Shown: in pieces, positions 24,986 to 33,907 of the stretch
Position numbering within the stretch: the first letter of the stretch is position 1
Layout of the letters: every line of letters begins with the position of its first letter
Assembly: GCF_028368855.1 (NCBI RefSeq)
Contig: NZ_JAQNCY010000004.1
Location: 248,001 to 312,000, forward strand
Source of the DNA: Leisingera sp. SS27
GTDB lineage: Bacteria; Pseudomonadota; Alphaproteobacteria; Rhodobacterales; Rhodobacteraceae
Direction of reading: 5' to 3'
Length of the DNA stretch: 64,000 nt
Made by a program: the position numbers and the translations under genes
Notes under the pieces: model-generated
Told to the model about the DNA's origin: nothing
The model's input: only the letters and a program-made list of their open reading frames with translations
Databases searched by the model: none

Positions 24986-26944
24986 ATGACACGCATCCTG
25001 GCCCTTATTCTGCTGATAGCTGCGGCCCTGCCCGCCCCCCCAGCACTGGCCCGCAACTTAGGCGCGGCGCTTGAACTGATGCGCGCGGAAAAGTGGGACG
25101 AGGCCGTACGGGAAGCCGGCAAGCGCGATAGCGTGGCCCGGGACATCATAGAATGGCACCGGCTGCGGGCCGGGCTGGGATCTGCCGGTGATGTGATGGC
25201 CTTTCTGCAGCGGCGACCCGACTGGCCAGGCCTGGACTACCTGCGCCGCCAGAACGAGGACGCTATTGCTTCCGCCGGGCGTGAAACTGTTCTAGCCTAT
25301 TACGCCAAGCAACGCCCGCAAACTGCCGAAGGCGCACTGAGCCTGGGCAAGGCGCTGATTGCCGCCGGGCGGCGCGGAGATGGCGAGGCTGAGATCGTTA
25401 TCGCCTGGCGTACTATGGCGATGGGCAGCGCCATCCAGAGCCTTTTTTTGCGAGACTTCGGAACACTCCTGAAGGCGCATCACACCGCGCGGCTGAACAG
25501 GCTCTTGTGGGAGGAGCATCTGGTCAGTTCCAAGCGCATGCTGCCTCTGGTGCCGAAAGGCGAGCGGCAGCTGGCCGAAGCGCGCATAGCGCTTCAGGAA
25601 CGCGCACCCGGTGTGGATGCCAAGATCGAAGCGGTTCCAGACCGCCTGCAAGGCGCTGCAGGCCTCGCCTATGACCGTTTTGCCTGGCGCGACCGAAAAC
25701 GCCTGCAAGACAGTGCCATCGAAATGCTGCTGGACCGCAGCACCAGCGCCGAAAAATTGGGCGAACCTGGGAAGTGGCTGCGCCGCCGCCGTGACTTGTC
25801 ACGCCAGCTGATGCGGGATGATGATCATGAGCGCGCCTACCAGCTCGCGGCCTATCATTTCTCTTCTCCCGAGGACGGTTACGGCTATTCAGATTGCGAA
25901 TGGCTGGCCGGCTACATCGCCCTGCAGAAATTGCGCGACCCTGAGCTCGCCGCGGTGCATTTTCAGCGCTTCCTGGCCTCGGTCGAGACCCCGATCTCGA
26001 TCGGTCGCGGCGGTTATTGGCTGGGCCGGGCCTATGCCGCGATGGGAAAGGCAGACAAGGCGCATGAAGCCTACGCTAAGGGCGCAGAATATCAAACATC
26101 CTTTTACGGTCTTCTGGCCGCCGAGAAGCTGGGGCGCCCATTTGATCCGGCACTAGTGAAGCCCGCACCCATGCCTGACTGGCGCGAGGCCGCTTTCATG
26201 CAGTCATCTGTAACGGAGGCCGGACTGATGCTGCTGAAGGCCGGTGATCTGGCTCTGGCTGAGCGCTTCCTAACCCACCTCGTGGAAACCTTGCCGCCGG
26301 TACAGGCCCGGCAGCTGGGGCAGATGGCGGTGGATATGGACCAGCCGCATCTGGCCGTGATGATCTCCAAGCGTGCAGCCCGCGGCGGGGTAGAACTGGA
26401 AGGCGCCTATTACCCGCTGCACCCTGTCGCCAAGCATAAGCTGCCCATGGCGGAGGAAATGATTCTGGCCATTGCCCGGCGCGAAAGCGAATTTGATCCA
26501 GCGGTCATCAGCCATGCTGGCGCACGCGGCCTGATGCAGGTGATGCCTGCGACGGCCAAGCTGGTGGCAACAGAGCTTGGCATACTGGCAAACCACAAGA
26601 CATCCCGCCTGACCGCGGAATGGGATTACAACGCTAAGCTGGGCGCCAATTACCTCGCTGGCCTGGCCGGCAAGTTCCGCGGCAATGTTGTCATGATGGC
26701 CGCAGGCTACAACGCTGGTCCGCACCGCCCCATTACTTGGATGGGGCGCTATGGCGATCCTCGGGACGGAAATCCTGATATCGTAGACTGGATTGAGCAC
26801 ATTCCGTTCAACGAGACCCGCAACTACGTGATGCGGGTCACTGAAAGCCTGCCTGTTTACCGGGCCCGGCTGGGCAAGGCGCCGCTGCCGGTACCGTTTT
26901 CCAAGGAGCTGATGGGCTCAACCCTTCACGCGTTCGCGCCATAA
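24986..26944 (+). CDS. soluble lytic murein transglycosylase
   Basis: The protein (about 652 residues) is a Slt70-type lytic transglycosylase acting in the periplasm on glycan strands. The signal peptide MTRILALILLIAAALPAPPALA precedes a long alpha-superhelical domain. The goose-type lysozyme domain near residue 500 has the catalytic glutamate in ARRESEFDPA, then GARGLMQVMPATAK and AGYNAGPHR. Starts at 24950 and 24977 are also in frame; the one used leaves a compact signal peptide but has no good ribosome site. Its 3' end overlaps the converging EamA gene by 27 bp. Confidence 0.92.
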   Translation: MTRILALILLIAAALPAPPALARNLGAALELMRAEKWDEAVREAGKRDSVARDIIEWHRLRAGLGSAGDVMAFLQRRPDWPGLDYLRRQNEDAIASAGRETVLAYYAKQRPQTAEGALSLGKALIAAGRRGDGEAEIVIAWRTMAMGSAIQSLFLRDFGTLLKAHHTARLNRLLWEEHLVSSKRMLPLVPKGERQLAEARIALQERAPGVDAKIEAVPDRLQGAAGLAYDRFAWRDRKRLQDSAIEMLLDRSTSAEKLGEPGKWLRRRRDLSRQLMRDDDHERAYQLAAYHFSSPEDGYGYSDCEWLAGYIALQKLRDPELAAVHFQRFLASVETPISIGRGGYWLGRAYAAMGKADKAHEAYAKGAEYQTSFYGLLAAEKLGRPFDPALVKPAPMPDWREAAFMQSSVTEAGLMLLKAGDLALAERFLTHLVETLPPVQARQLGQMAVDMDQPHLAVMISKRAARGGVELEGAYYPLHPVAKHKLPMAEEMILAIARRESEFDPAVISHAGARGLMQVMPATAKLVATELGILANHKTSRLTAEWDYNAKLGANYLAGLAGKFRGNVVMMAAGYNAGPHRPITWMGRYGDPRDGNPDIVDWIEHIPFNETRNYVMRVTESLPVYRARLGKAPLPVPFSKELMGSTLHAFAP

Positions 26945-27826
26945 GGTGAACAGCCCGGCTGCTATGATGACGCCCGCGCCGATGGCGACATTGGTGCGGA
27001 TCACCTCGCCGAAAACCGCCATACCCAACATGGCCGCCCAGATCAGGTGGAAATAAGCAAAGGGTTGCACAGCGCTGGCTTCGGCCATCTCATAGCATTT
27101 GATCAGCAGCCAATGGCCGGTCACCCCCGAAACGCACAAAAGCGCCATCCAGAACCAGTCGCCCTGGCTCATCGGCTCCCAGAACCAGATGCCGATGGCG
27201 GTCATGAAGACCATGCCCGCAATACCGGTCCAAAAGAAACTGGTGGCGGTGCTGTCCTTGCGCGCGGCATAGCGCGTCACCAGCCCGTAGACGGCAAACA
27301 TCAGCGCAGAGATGAAAGGGATCACCGCCGCCGGATTGAACACGCCCATGCCCGGCTGCAGGATGATCAGCACCCCGATCAAGCCGACGCCAATCGCCGC
27401 CCAGCGCCGCCAGCCGACGCTTTCGCCCAGAACCGGGCCGCTCAGCGCCGCGACCAGCAGCGGATAGCAGATGAACACCGCCTGGCTCTCAATCAGGCCC
27501 AGCACGGTAAAGCCATAGACCGCCACACAGATTTCAGCCACCAGCAGCACGCCGCGAAAAATCTGCAGCCACAGCTGATCTGTACGGGCAGCCTCCTTGA
27601 TCCCTCCCGGTGCCCGTGCCGCCAGGAAAACCACAAAAGCAGCAAAGAACCAGTAGCGCACCATCACCACCATGTAGGTGTTGTAGGTGCCCGCCAGATG
27701 GCGCGAAATACCATCCTGCAGGGCAAAGACGACGGTTGCACCGATCATCAGCAGGATACCCAGCGGCACGTTGTTCTGCTGCACCCGGGGCTGAGGCAGG
27801 CTTTTACCCTGTGGAACCATGCTCAT
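26918..27826 (-). CDS. EamA/RhaT-family drug/metabolite transporter
   Basis: This 302-residue protein has ten predicted transmembrane segments in two EamA repeats, starting near GILLMIGATVVFALQDGISR. The first repeat carries the MVVMVRYWFFAAFVV segment typical of DMT permeases. Its start overlaps the mnmD stop by 4 bp, so the two genes are co-transcribed, although no functional link is evident. Substrate unknown. Confidence 0.88.
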   Translation of the reverse strand: MSMVPQGKSLPQPRVQQNNVPLGILLMIGATVVFALQDGISRHLAGTYNTYMVVMVRYWFFAAFVVFLAARAPGGIKEAARTDQLWLQIFRGVLLVAEICVAVYGFTVLGLIESQAVFICYPLLVAALSGPVLGESVGWRRWAAIGVGLIGVLIILQPGMGVFNPAAVIPFISALMFAVYGLVTRYAARKDSTATSFFWTGIAGMVFMTAIGIWFWEPMSQGDWFWMALLCVSGVTGHWLLIKCYEMAEASAVQPFAYFHLIWAAMLGMAVFGEVIRTNVAIGAGVIIAAGLFTLWRERVKG

Positions 27827-28491
27827 CTCAGAACCGCCTTTGTCATATGCCGCTTGCGCCCGTAACCGGGGATGCGGGTCACTTCAAATCCTGCCGCTTC
27901 CAGCCCGCGGCGGACAAAGCCTGCCGCCGTGTAGGTCGCCGCTGACCCGCCGGGCGCTGTATGTGCCGCAACCTCTGCCATCAGCGCTTCCTCCCACAAC
28001 TCAGGGTTCTTGGCCGGAGAGAACCCGTCCAGAAACCAGGCATCTGCTTGGCCTGTCCACTCCCGCAGCGACACCCGCGCGTCGCCCTGGATCACCTCCA
28101 GTTGCAAACTCCCCAGATCGCAAGCGCCCGGACCCGTCCATTTTGCCAGAAACCGCTCCGCCCAAGGGGCCACCGCCGGGAACGCCTCCAGCGCCCTGGC
28201 CATATCGGCGGGCGCCATCGGAAAGGCCTCGAAACTGGTGAAGCGCAATGGCCCTTGCTGCCCTGCTGCTTCCCAGGCACGCCAGGCCGCCAGCATGTTG
28301 AGACCGGTGCCAAAGCCCAGCTCGGCAATATGGAAACCGGGTGCAAACCGGGCAGGCAGACCGTTGCCTGCCAGGAAAACATGCTCTGTCTCCGCCAGCC
28401 CGTCCAAGATTGAGAAATAGGGATCATCAAACTGATCCGACACCGGCACGGTGCCATCGCGCCAGCTGAGCCGGGCCTGCTGGTCTGCCAT
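27823..28491 (-). CDS. mnmD: tRNA U34 5-methylaminomethyl methyltransferase (MnmC2/MnmD-like)
   Basis: The 222-residue enzyme corresponds to the methyltransferase half of MnmC, which makes mnm5(s2)U34 in tRNA. The SAM-binding motif ELGFGTGLNMLAAW is near residue 60, and the diagnostic DAWFLDGFSPAKNPELW block is near residue 160. GGGGA lies 7 nt before the ATG; the longer open frame upstream lacks conservation. The FAD-dependent half is encoded divergently 58 bp away, so the E. coli fusion is split here. It overlaps the following EamA gene by 4 bp. Confidence 0.9.
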   Translation of the reverse strand: MADQQARLSWRDGTVPVSDQFDDPYFSILDGLAETEHVFLAGNGLPARFAPGFHIAELGFGTGLNMLAAWRAWEAAGQQGPLRFTSFEAFPMAPADMARALEAFPAVAPWAERFLAKWTGPGACDLGSLQLEVIQGDARVSLREWTGQADAWFLDGFSPAKNPELWEEALMAEVAAHTAPGGSAATYTAAGFVRRGLEAAGFEVTRIPGYGRKRHMTKAVLR

Positions 28492-28549
28492 GCTAAAATC
28501 CCCTAAGTGAGTGCCTGGAACGGCGCGACACTGGCGAAAGGATACCGAA

Positions 28550-29590
28550 ATGGCAATGGCAGATGTAACAGTGCGCGGAGCAGGTATTTTCGGCCTGTCA
28601 ATCGCCTGGCTCTGCGCGCGCCGCGGCGCGCGTGTGCAGGTGGTTGATCCTTTTGGAGCTGGCGCTGGCTCCAGCGGCGGCCTTGTTGGCGCCCTCGCTC
28701 CCCATGTGCCGGAAAACTGGAACCCCAAGAAACAGTTCCAGCTGGAAAGCCTTCTGATGGCCCAAGGCTTCTGGGCGGAAGTTGAGGCCACCGGCGGCGT
28801 CTCCCCCGGCTATGGCCGCACTGGCCGGGTGCAACCGATCAATGACGAGCGTGCACTGGAATTGGCCCGTCAGCGTGCTGTTTCGGCCCGCGAACTGTGG
28901 AAAGATCAGGCGGAATGGCGCGTCTGCGAGGCTGCCTCCTTGGGTCCGTGGGTCCCCCCCAGCACCACCGGCTATGTCATCCATGACACCCTCAGCGCCC
29001 GTATGCACCCCCGCCGCGCCTGCGCCGCTCTGGTGTCCGCACTTGCTGTGATGGGCGTCGGAATCCAGGCCGAGGCCCCGGATCAGGGCAAGGTGGTCCA
29101 TGCCAAGGGCTACGCCGGCCTGCTGGAGCTGAACGAAGCCTTGGGAAAATCCATCGGTGGTGGCGTCAAGGGCCAGGCTGCACTCCTGCGGTTCAACGAA
29201 GGCGAAGTGGCGCAGCTCTACGCCGACGGCCTGCACATCATACCGCACGCGGACGGAACGCTTGCAATCGGCTCCACCAGCGAGCGGGAATTTGCAGACG
29301 GCAAGTCTACCGACAGCCATCTGGACGACATTATCGAACGCGCCCGCGCAGCGGTGCCGGTGCTGCACGGTGCTGAGGTAATCGAACGCTGGGCCGGCGT
29401 CCGCCCCCGCGCCAAGTCCCGGGCCCCGATGCTTGGCTCTTGGCCTGAACGCCCGGACCACTTCATCGCCAATGGCGGCTTCAAGATCGGCTTCGGCATG
29501 GCTCCAAAGGTGGCTCACGTAATGGTGGACTTGCTGCTTGAGAACCGGGACAGCATCCCGCGGGGCTTCCGGGTCGAGGACAATCTGTAA
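28550..29590 (+). CDS. FAD-dependent oxidoreductase (MnmC1-like, DAO family)
   Basis: The 346-residue flavoprotein belongs to the D-amino-acid-oxidase family. The dinucleotide-binding motif VRGAGIFGLSIAWLCARRGA is at the N-terminus, and GGFKIGFGMAPK near the C-terminus contacts FAD. AAAGGA lies 7 nt before the ATG. Divergence from mnmD suggests it is the C-terminal half of MnmC that removes the carboxymethyl group of cmnm5U34. A glycine or sarcosine oxidase-like role is the alternative. The shared 58 bp gap must hold both promoters. Confidence 0.82.
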   Translation: MAMADVTVRGAGIFGLSIAWLCARRGARVQVVDPFGAGAGSSGGLVGALAPHVPENWNPKKQFQLESLLMAQGFWAEVEATGGVSPGYGRTGRVQPINDERALELARQRAVSARELWKDQAEWRVCEAASLGPWVPPSTTGYVIHDTLSARMHPRRACAALVSALAVMGVGIQAEAPDQGKVVHAKGYAGLLELNEALGKSIGGGVKGQAALLRFNEGEVAQLYADGLHIIPHADGTLAIGSTSEREFADGKSTDSHLDDIIERARAAVPVLHGAEVIERWAGVRPRAKSRAPMLGSWPERPDHFIANGGFKIGFGMAPKVAHVMVDLLLENRDSIPRGFRVEDNL

Positions 29591-29697
29591 CCAGCCAGCT
29601 TCTGTTACGTCCCGGATACTCATGGCGTGAAAGCCGCATGGCACGGCAGGTAAAGCCCCTGCCCTCCATACCGCCTGAAGGCTGCGCTTTCCCGCGC

Positions 29698-30240
29698 TTA
29701 CTTCGCCAAGTCGGCCCGCAGTTTCTGCATCAGCTTGGTCAGCGTGGCCTCGTAGTGCTCGCTCGTCAGCCGCCCGTTCGTGTCGAATTCCTTGCTGGAG
29801 CCTGCAAGATGCACCTCCGGTCCCGTAATCAACCGCGGCTGGAACGGCACCAGGAAGCCACGCAGGATCATCTGCGCGCGCTCGCCTCCTGCTCGACCTG
29901 CCGCCGCCGACATCACGGCTACAGGCTTGTCTGCCCATGGATTGCCCTCGGTACGGCTCACCCAGTCCAGCGCGTTTTTCAGAACACCCGACGGACCCTT
30001 GTTGTATTCCGGAGTGGAGATCGCAATGGCATCCGCCGCCGCAATCTGATCGGCCAGCACCTGCACTGAAGCCGGGATACCCTCTGCTGCTTCTGCATCA
30101 CCATCGTAAAGCGGCAAATTCAGATCCGCCTCCAGGACCGAAGCAGCTCCAAAAACCCGCGCAGCTTCAGCCAGCAGCTTACGATTGGTGGCTTCCCGGC
30201 CCAGCGAGCCGGAGACTGTCAGCAAAACGGGGTCAGGCAT
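29698..30240 (-). CDS. NADPH-dependent FMN reductase family protein
   Basis: This is a 180-residue flavodoxin-like protein. The FMN phosphate loop SGSLGREATNRKL is at residues 10-22, and ISTPEYNKGPSGVLKNALDWVSR near residue 75 is the hallmark flavin-contacting segment. Family members reduce quinones, chromate, azo dyes or free flavin; which applies is not evident. It is transcribed alone, facing away from the lipoprotein gene upstream, with 178 bp before that gene's end. Confidence 0.9.
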   Translation of the reverse strand: MPDPVLLTVSGSLGREATNRKLLAEAARVFGAASVLEADLNLPLYDGDAEAAEGIPASVQVLADQIAAADAIAISTPEYNKGPSGVLKNALDWVSRTEGNPWADKPVAVMSAAAGRAGGERAQMILRGFLVPFQPRLITGPEVHLAGSSKEFDTNGRLTSEHYEATLTKLMQKLRADLAK

Positions 30241-30363
30241 GCGGAAATCCTTCTGTTTGCGTCAATTTCACCCACATCATGTATGAGGCCTCGACCAGCA
30301 TGAAACAGCCATGGCCGCGCAGTCCATGTGCAGCGTTGCGTAACGCGGGGGCCTGCCGGCACG

Positions 30364-30394
30364 AAAACAGCCCGCTTCAGAATGGAGCGGGCTG
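30364..30394 (-). terminator. terminator of the OmpA-like lipoprotein gene
   Basis: CAGCCCGCT and AGCGGGCTG form a perfect 9 bp stem; on the minus strand TTTT follows directly. It lies 24 bp beyond the stop codon. Confidence 0.75.
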
Positions 30395-30418
30395 CAATCA
30401 TTCCAGGCGGCTTCAGGC

Positions 30419-31075
30419 TCAGGCCGCCTGCGGGATCACCACCACTTCCACACGGCGGTTTTGTGCCTTGCCTTCAGGTGTCAGGTTCGACGCCACTGGC
30501 TGGTTCTCGCCGCGGCCGATGATACGCAGGCGGCTGTAAGGAACCCCTCCGGCCTGAATCTGATCCGCGACCGCATTGGCGCGGCGCTCGGACAAGCCCT
30601 GGTTATACCCTGCGTCACCATCACTGTCGGTATGGCCGATCACCTGCACTATGCTGTTGGGGTAACGCACCAGGCTGTCGGCAACCCGGCGCAGATCGCC
30701 CTGCACGACCGGTGAGACCGCGGCACTGTCAGTCGCAAAAGTCAGGTCATTCGGAAACGACAGGATCAGCCGGTCACCGGTGTTGACAATTGTGATGTCA
30801 TCGTTGGCAAGTGTCTGACGAAGCTCTCGCTCCTGCGCGTCAAGCTGATTGCCGATCACGCTGCCGGCTGTGGCACCAACCAGCGCGCCGGTCACGGCAC
30901 CCAAGCCACGATCGGAGTCATTTGCGATGGCCCCGACACCTGCACCGATGATACCGCCTAAAACCGCCCCTTTTTGCGTGTTGCTGCCCGGAGTACCGAT
31001 GGTTGCGGGATCGGTACAGGCGCCAAGAGCCAGGGTTGCGGCGACAATACCAGCCGTGGTGAGTTTCATCTGCAT
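30419..31075 (-). CDS. OmpA-family lipoprotein with glycine-zipper domain
   Basis: This 218-residue outer-membrane lipoprotein has a signal ending in the lipobox LGAC (lipidated cysteine C20). A glycine-zipper segment (GAVLGGIIGAGVGAIA...GALVGATAGSVIGNQL) comes next, then a C-terminal OmpA peptidoglycan-binding domain with IGHTDSDGDAGYNQGLSERRA. This architecture matches YiaD-type proteins that tether the outer membrane to peptidoglycan. A second in-frame ATG two codons in is an alternative start. Confidence 0.92.
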   Translation of the reverse strand: MQMKLTTAGIVAATLALGACTDPATIGTPGSNTQKGAVLGGIIGAGVGAIANDSDRGLGAVTGALVGATAGSVIGNQLDAQERELRQTLANDDITIVNTGDRLILSFPNDLTFATDSAAVSPVVQGDLRRVADSLVRYPNSIVQVIGHTDSDGDAGYNQGLSERRANAVADQIQAGGVPYSRLRIIGRGENQPVASNLTPEGKAQNRRVEVVVIPQAA

Positions 31076-31214
31076 CTCAAAATTGCCTTCTGGTTTCTAA
31101 GGTCCGGGCAACACCCGGCGTCCGCTGGAATATCGGGGCGCAAGACCATGTTCTCAAGCCAAAGAGTCTCAACTTAGGCGGATTACCGCGCAAAACCTGC
31201 GGAACCGAGGGGTT

Positions 31215-31904
31215 TCAGGGCGCAAAAGCGAAGTTCCAGCCTTCCTGCTCCATCCAAAGTTTACGCAAGGAACCAGCCTCCGCAGCAAAACCCGCCTCCT
31301 GCAGGTCCGCCGCAAGCATCCGGTCGGTGCGGAAATGCCGGAACCCGCCGCGCAGCTCGCACCAGGCAGCCAGCATAGTGCATTCGATGTGATAGATCAG
31401 TGCCAGTGGCCGCAGCGTGCGGCGGCTTTCGCCACTTTCCGGGCTGAAATAGGTCAGATGCAACTTGCGGCTTTCCCGTACTGCTTGGCGCAAGAGTGCC
31501 TTGGACACGCACCCTTGCTCCGGATCATCCAGCGGCGCGCCCCAGGGGGCGACCTGCAGCCAGTCGGCGGTGGCATGCACATCCTTGATCTTGTGGCTCA
31601 CCCGCTCTGCTGCTTTCTGCAGAGCACCATCCCCGGTGCGCATCAGCATCGCCAGCCCAACGTGCAAGGCCTCCAATTCCTCTTCGTCGAAATTGAGCGG
31701 TGGCAAGTCATAGCCCTTGCGCAGCATGTAGCCGATACCTGCTTCGCCCTCCACCGGCGTGCGCATCGCCTGCAGGGCCGCGATGTCCCGGTAGATGGTG
31801 CGCTTGGACACTTCCAGCTTCTCCGCCAGATCCTCCGCCCGCACCGGAGCGGAGGCGGACCGCAGGATCTGGATGATTTCGAACAGGCGGCCGGTACGAG
31901 GCAT
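31215..31904 (-). CDS. YafY-type regulator with HTH_11 and WYL domains
   Basis: The 229-residue protein starts with a DeoR-like winged helix (LFEIIQILRSASAPVRAEDLAEKLEVSKRTIYRDIAAL) and has a C-terminal WYL domain (about residues 130-220). WYL domains bind small ligands or nucleic acids. GGAGA lies 7 nt before the ATG. Upstream is an array of TGACA half-sites shared with a divergent small gene. In related genomes such regulators often control glyoxalase or metal-related genes, but no such target is seen here. Confidence 0.88.
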   Translation of the reverse strand: MPRTGRLFEIIQILRSASAPVRAEDLAEKLEVSKRTIYRDIAALQAMRTPVEGEAGIGYMLRKGYDLPPLNFDEEELEALHVGLAMLMRTGDGALQKAAERVSHKIKDVHATADWLQVAPWGAPLDDPEQGCVSKALLRQAVRESRKLHLTYFSPESGESRRTLRPLALIYHIECTMLAAWCELRGGFRHFRTDRMLAADLQEAGFAAEAGSLRKLWMEQEGWNFAFAP

Positions 31905-31917
31905 AAGTCGGTCTCCA

Positions 31918-31967
31918 GTGACACTCTGCTGACACTCTAGCACATCCCACTGACACCAACCTGTCAG
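31918..31967. promoter_or_regulatory. TGACA half-site array between WYL regulator and small gene
   Basis: TGACAC units start at 31919, 31930 and 31951, and an inverted TGTCAG lies at 31962-31967. CTGACA-CCAACC-TGTCAG (31950-31967) is a perfect 6 bp inverted repeat. Spacings of 11, 21 and 11 bp put the half-sites on one helix face. It fits an operator for the WYL regulator. Confidence 0.6.
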
Positions 31968-32008
31968 CAGAGTTTTGTTTTTTTGGCAGTCGAAAGAGGA
32001 GAGAGCCA

Positions 32009-32251
32009 ATGCTGAGCTACGATTGGATAGTGATGATCACGCTGGGCCTGGACCGCTGGGACAGCCAGCGGGTACCGACTGCCCCTCATGAGATTGAACG
32101 CGAGGAAGCGCGAAAACGCTATGAGGCACGATTGGCGGCAAAACCGCCAGTGGCAAGTTTTCGGGAGCGGCTTTTTAACCGGCGGCCTGAAAACCGCCTG
32201 CTGCAGCCTCCTCATCCCGCGCGGCCTCGTAGGCCAGCATCGCGCGCTTGA
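32009..32251 (+). CDS. small hypothetical protein
   Basis: This is an 80-residue reading frame with a very good ribosome site (GAGGAGA 7 nt before the ATG), divergent from the WYL regulator gene. The product begins MLSYDWIVMITLGLDRWDSQ and has a charged middle (EIEREEARKRYEARL) and a proline/arginine-rich tail. The last 77 bases overlap the 3' end of the ada-like gene on the other strand. I do not recognise it. It is likely controlled by the WYL regulator through the TGACA array. Confidence 0.55.
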   Translation: MLSYDWIVMITLGLDRWDSQRVPTAPHEIEREEARKRYEARLAAKPPVASFRERLFNRRPENRLLQPPHPARPRRPASRA

Positions 32252-33044
32252 CCGGCAGGCCCCAGTGATAGCCGCCCAGCGCACCGGATTTGCGCAGCGC
32301 GCGGTGGCAAGGGATCAGCCAGCTCACCGGATTGCGGCCCACAGCGGTGCCAACGGCGCGCACCGCCTTGGGGGAACCGATTGCGCTGGCCAGCTCAGAA
32401 TAGGTCGTGACATGGCCCGAGGGGATGCGCAGCAGTGCTTCCCAAACCTTGATCTGCAAAGGTGCACCAATCATATGAAGCGCGGTCTCGCCTTTCTGGG
32501 CAAAGGCAGCCTCTGCTAGCGGCTTCAAGGCCATAGCATCCTCAATGTATTCAGCCTGCGGCCAGCGGGCGCGCATATCGGCCATCGCGGGTTCGGCCCC
32601 GGTTTCGGCAGCGAAAGCCAGTCCGCAAATGCCCTTCTCTGTACCCATCACCAGCGCCAGCCCAAAGGGGCTGTCAAACCATCCCCAGAAAATCCGCAGC
32701 CCGTCTCCATTGCGGGCGTATTCGCCTGGGCTCATCGCCTCCCAACGCAGGAAAAGGTCGTGAAGCCGGCCTGAACCGGACAATCCGACCGCATGAGACG
32801 CCTCCAGCGTTGTGAAGCGGTCGCGCAGCAGCGCCTTGGCATGACCAAGCCGCAGGTACTGCTGGTAGCGTTTGGGGGACACACCAACCCAAGCTGAAAA
32901 CAAACGCTGGAAATGTGCAGGGCTCATATCCATCCGGGCGGCCAGCTGCTCCAGGGTCAAATCCTCGCCGCCATCGTCGATCAGCCCGATCGCCCGCCGC
33001 ATGACGCCATAGTGGTAGGTGTTTTCCCGCGCTTCGATATTCAT
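32175..33044 (-). CDS. Ada-like AraC regulator fused to O6-alkylguanine-DNA alkyltransferase
   Basis: The 289-residue protein joins an AraC-type helix-turn-helix region (about residues 10-110) to a methylguanine-DNA methyltransferase domain. The alkyl-acceptor cysteine is C246 in SWLIPCHRAL. The N-terminal phosphotriester-sensing zinc domain of E. coli Ada is missing, which is a common short form in alphaproteobacteria. It repairs alkylated guanine and may activate repair genes. It is divergent from nth, another base-repair gene, across 157 bp. Confidence 0.92.
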   Translation of the reverse strand: MNIEARENTYHYGVMRRAIGLIDDGGEDLTLEQLAARMDMSPAHFQRLFSAWVGVSPKRYQQYLRLGHAKALLRDRFTTLEASHAVGLSGSGRLHDLFLRWEAMSPGEYARNGDGLRIFWGWFDSPFGLALVMGTEKGICGLAFAAETGAEPAMADMRARWPQAEYIEDAMALKPLAEAAFAQKGETALHMIGAPLQIKVWEALLRIPSGHVTTYSELASAIGSPKAVRAVGTAVGRNPVSWLIPCHRALRKSGALGGYHWGLPVKRAMLAYEAARDEEAAAGGFQAAG

Positions 33045-33201
33045 CGGTCCAGCCTGTATTAAACGTGTATCACTAAGTTATCCGGGCCAGCCCCGCCAAT
33101 CGACCCGGAACTTGCGGGTTATCCTCGCAAGAAAGTACCCGCGGCAGAAAGGGCGCAATTTCAATTGCTCTTTGGCACCTGCTCTGTACATATGGCGCGC
33201 G

Positions 33202-33846
33202 ATGGCAAAGCAACTCGATTATCATACCCTGCGCGAGATTTTCACGCGGTTCCAAGCAGCCGAGCCCGAACCCAAGGGCGAGCTGGAGCATGTCAACGCC
33301 TACACTCTGGTGGTCGCGGTGGCACTCTCGGCCCAGGCAACCGATGCCGGCGTGAACAAGGCGACCCGCGAGCTTTTCAAGATCGCCGACACCCCGCAAA
33401 AGATGCTGGACCTTGGCGAAGAGCAGCTCATTGAGCATATCAAGACGATTGGCCTCTACCGTAACAAGGCCAAGAACGTGATCAAATTGTCGAAGATCCT
33501 GGTCGAGGACTACGGCGGTGAGGTCCCGAACTCGCGCGCGGCATTGCAATCGTTGCCTGGTGTGGGCCGCAAGACTGCCAATGTGGTTCTGAACATGTGG
33601 TGGAAGCAGCCTGCACAAGCCGTCGACACGCATATCTTTCGTGTAGGAAACCGCTCCGGCATCGCGCCTGGGAAAGATGTCGATGCCGTGGAACGCGCCG
33701 TGGAAGACAATATCCCGGCGGACTTCCAGCAGCATGCCCATCACTGGCTGATCTTGCACGGCCGTTATCATTGCAAGGCGCGAAAACCGATGTGCGGGAC
33801 CTGCATCATCCGCGACCTCTGCATGTTCGAAGACAAGAACCTGTAA
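33202..33846 (+). CDS. nth: endonuclease III
   Basis: Nth is the DNA glycosylase/AP lyase for oxidised pyrimidines. The 214-residue protein has the helix-hairpin-helix LPGVGRKTANVVLN containing the catalytic lysine, VDTHIFRV with the catalytic aspartate, and the 4Fe-4S loop C-x6-C-x2-C-x5-C (CKARKPMCGTCIIRDLC). The start ATG gives the normal length. It is divergent from the ada-like gene and followed 61 bp later by a sugar/nucleoside kinase. Confidence 0.96.
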   Translation: MAKQLDYHTLREIFTRFQAAEPEPKGELEHVNAYTLVVAVALSAQATDAGVNKATRELFKIADTPQKMLDLGEEQLIEHIKTIGLYRNKAKNVIKLSKILVEDYGGEVPNSRAALQSLPGVGRKTANVVLNMWWKQPAQAVDTHIFRVGNRSGIAPGKDVDAVERAVEDNIPADFQQHAHHWLILHGRYHCKARKPMCGTCIIRDLCMFEDKNL

Positions 33847-33907
33847 ACTTTTTGAGCGGCATAATCGCTTCAACTTACACCGCTTTGGAAATCCCCGAGG
33901 AGGGACC

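Noticed and set aside
28598-29938. A 446-codon frame antisense to the FAD oxidoreductase
   Set aside because: Composition typical of antisense GC-rich frames; the sense flavoprotein has its dinucleotide-binding motif and ribosome site.
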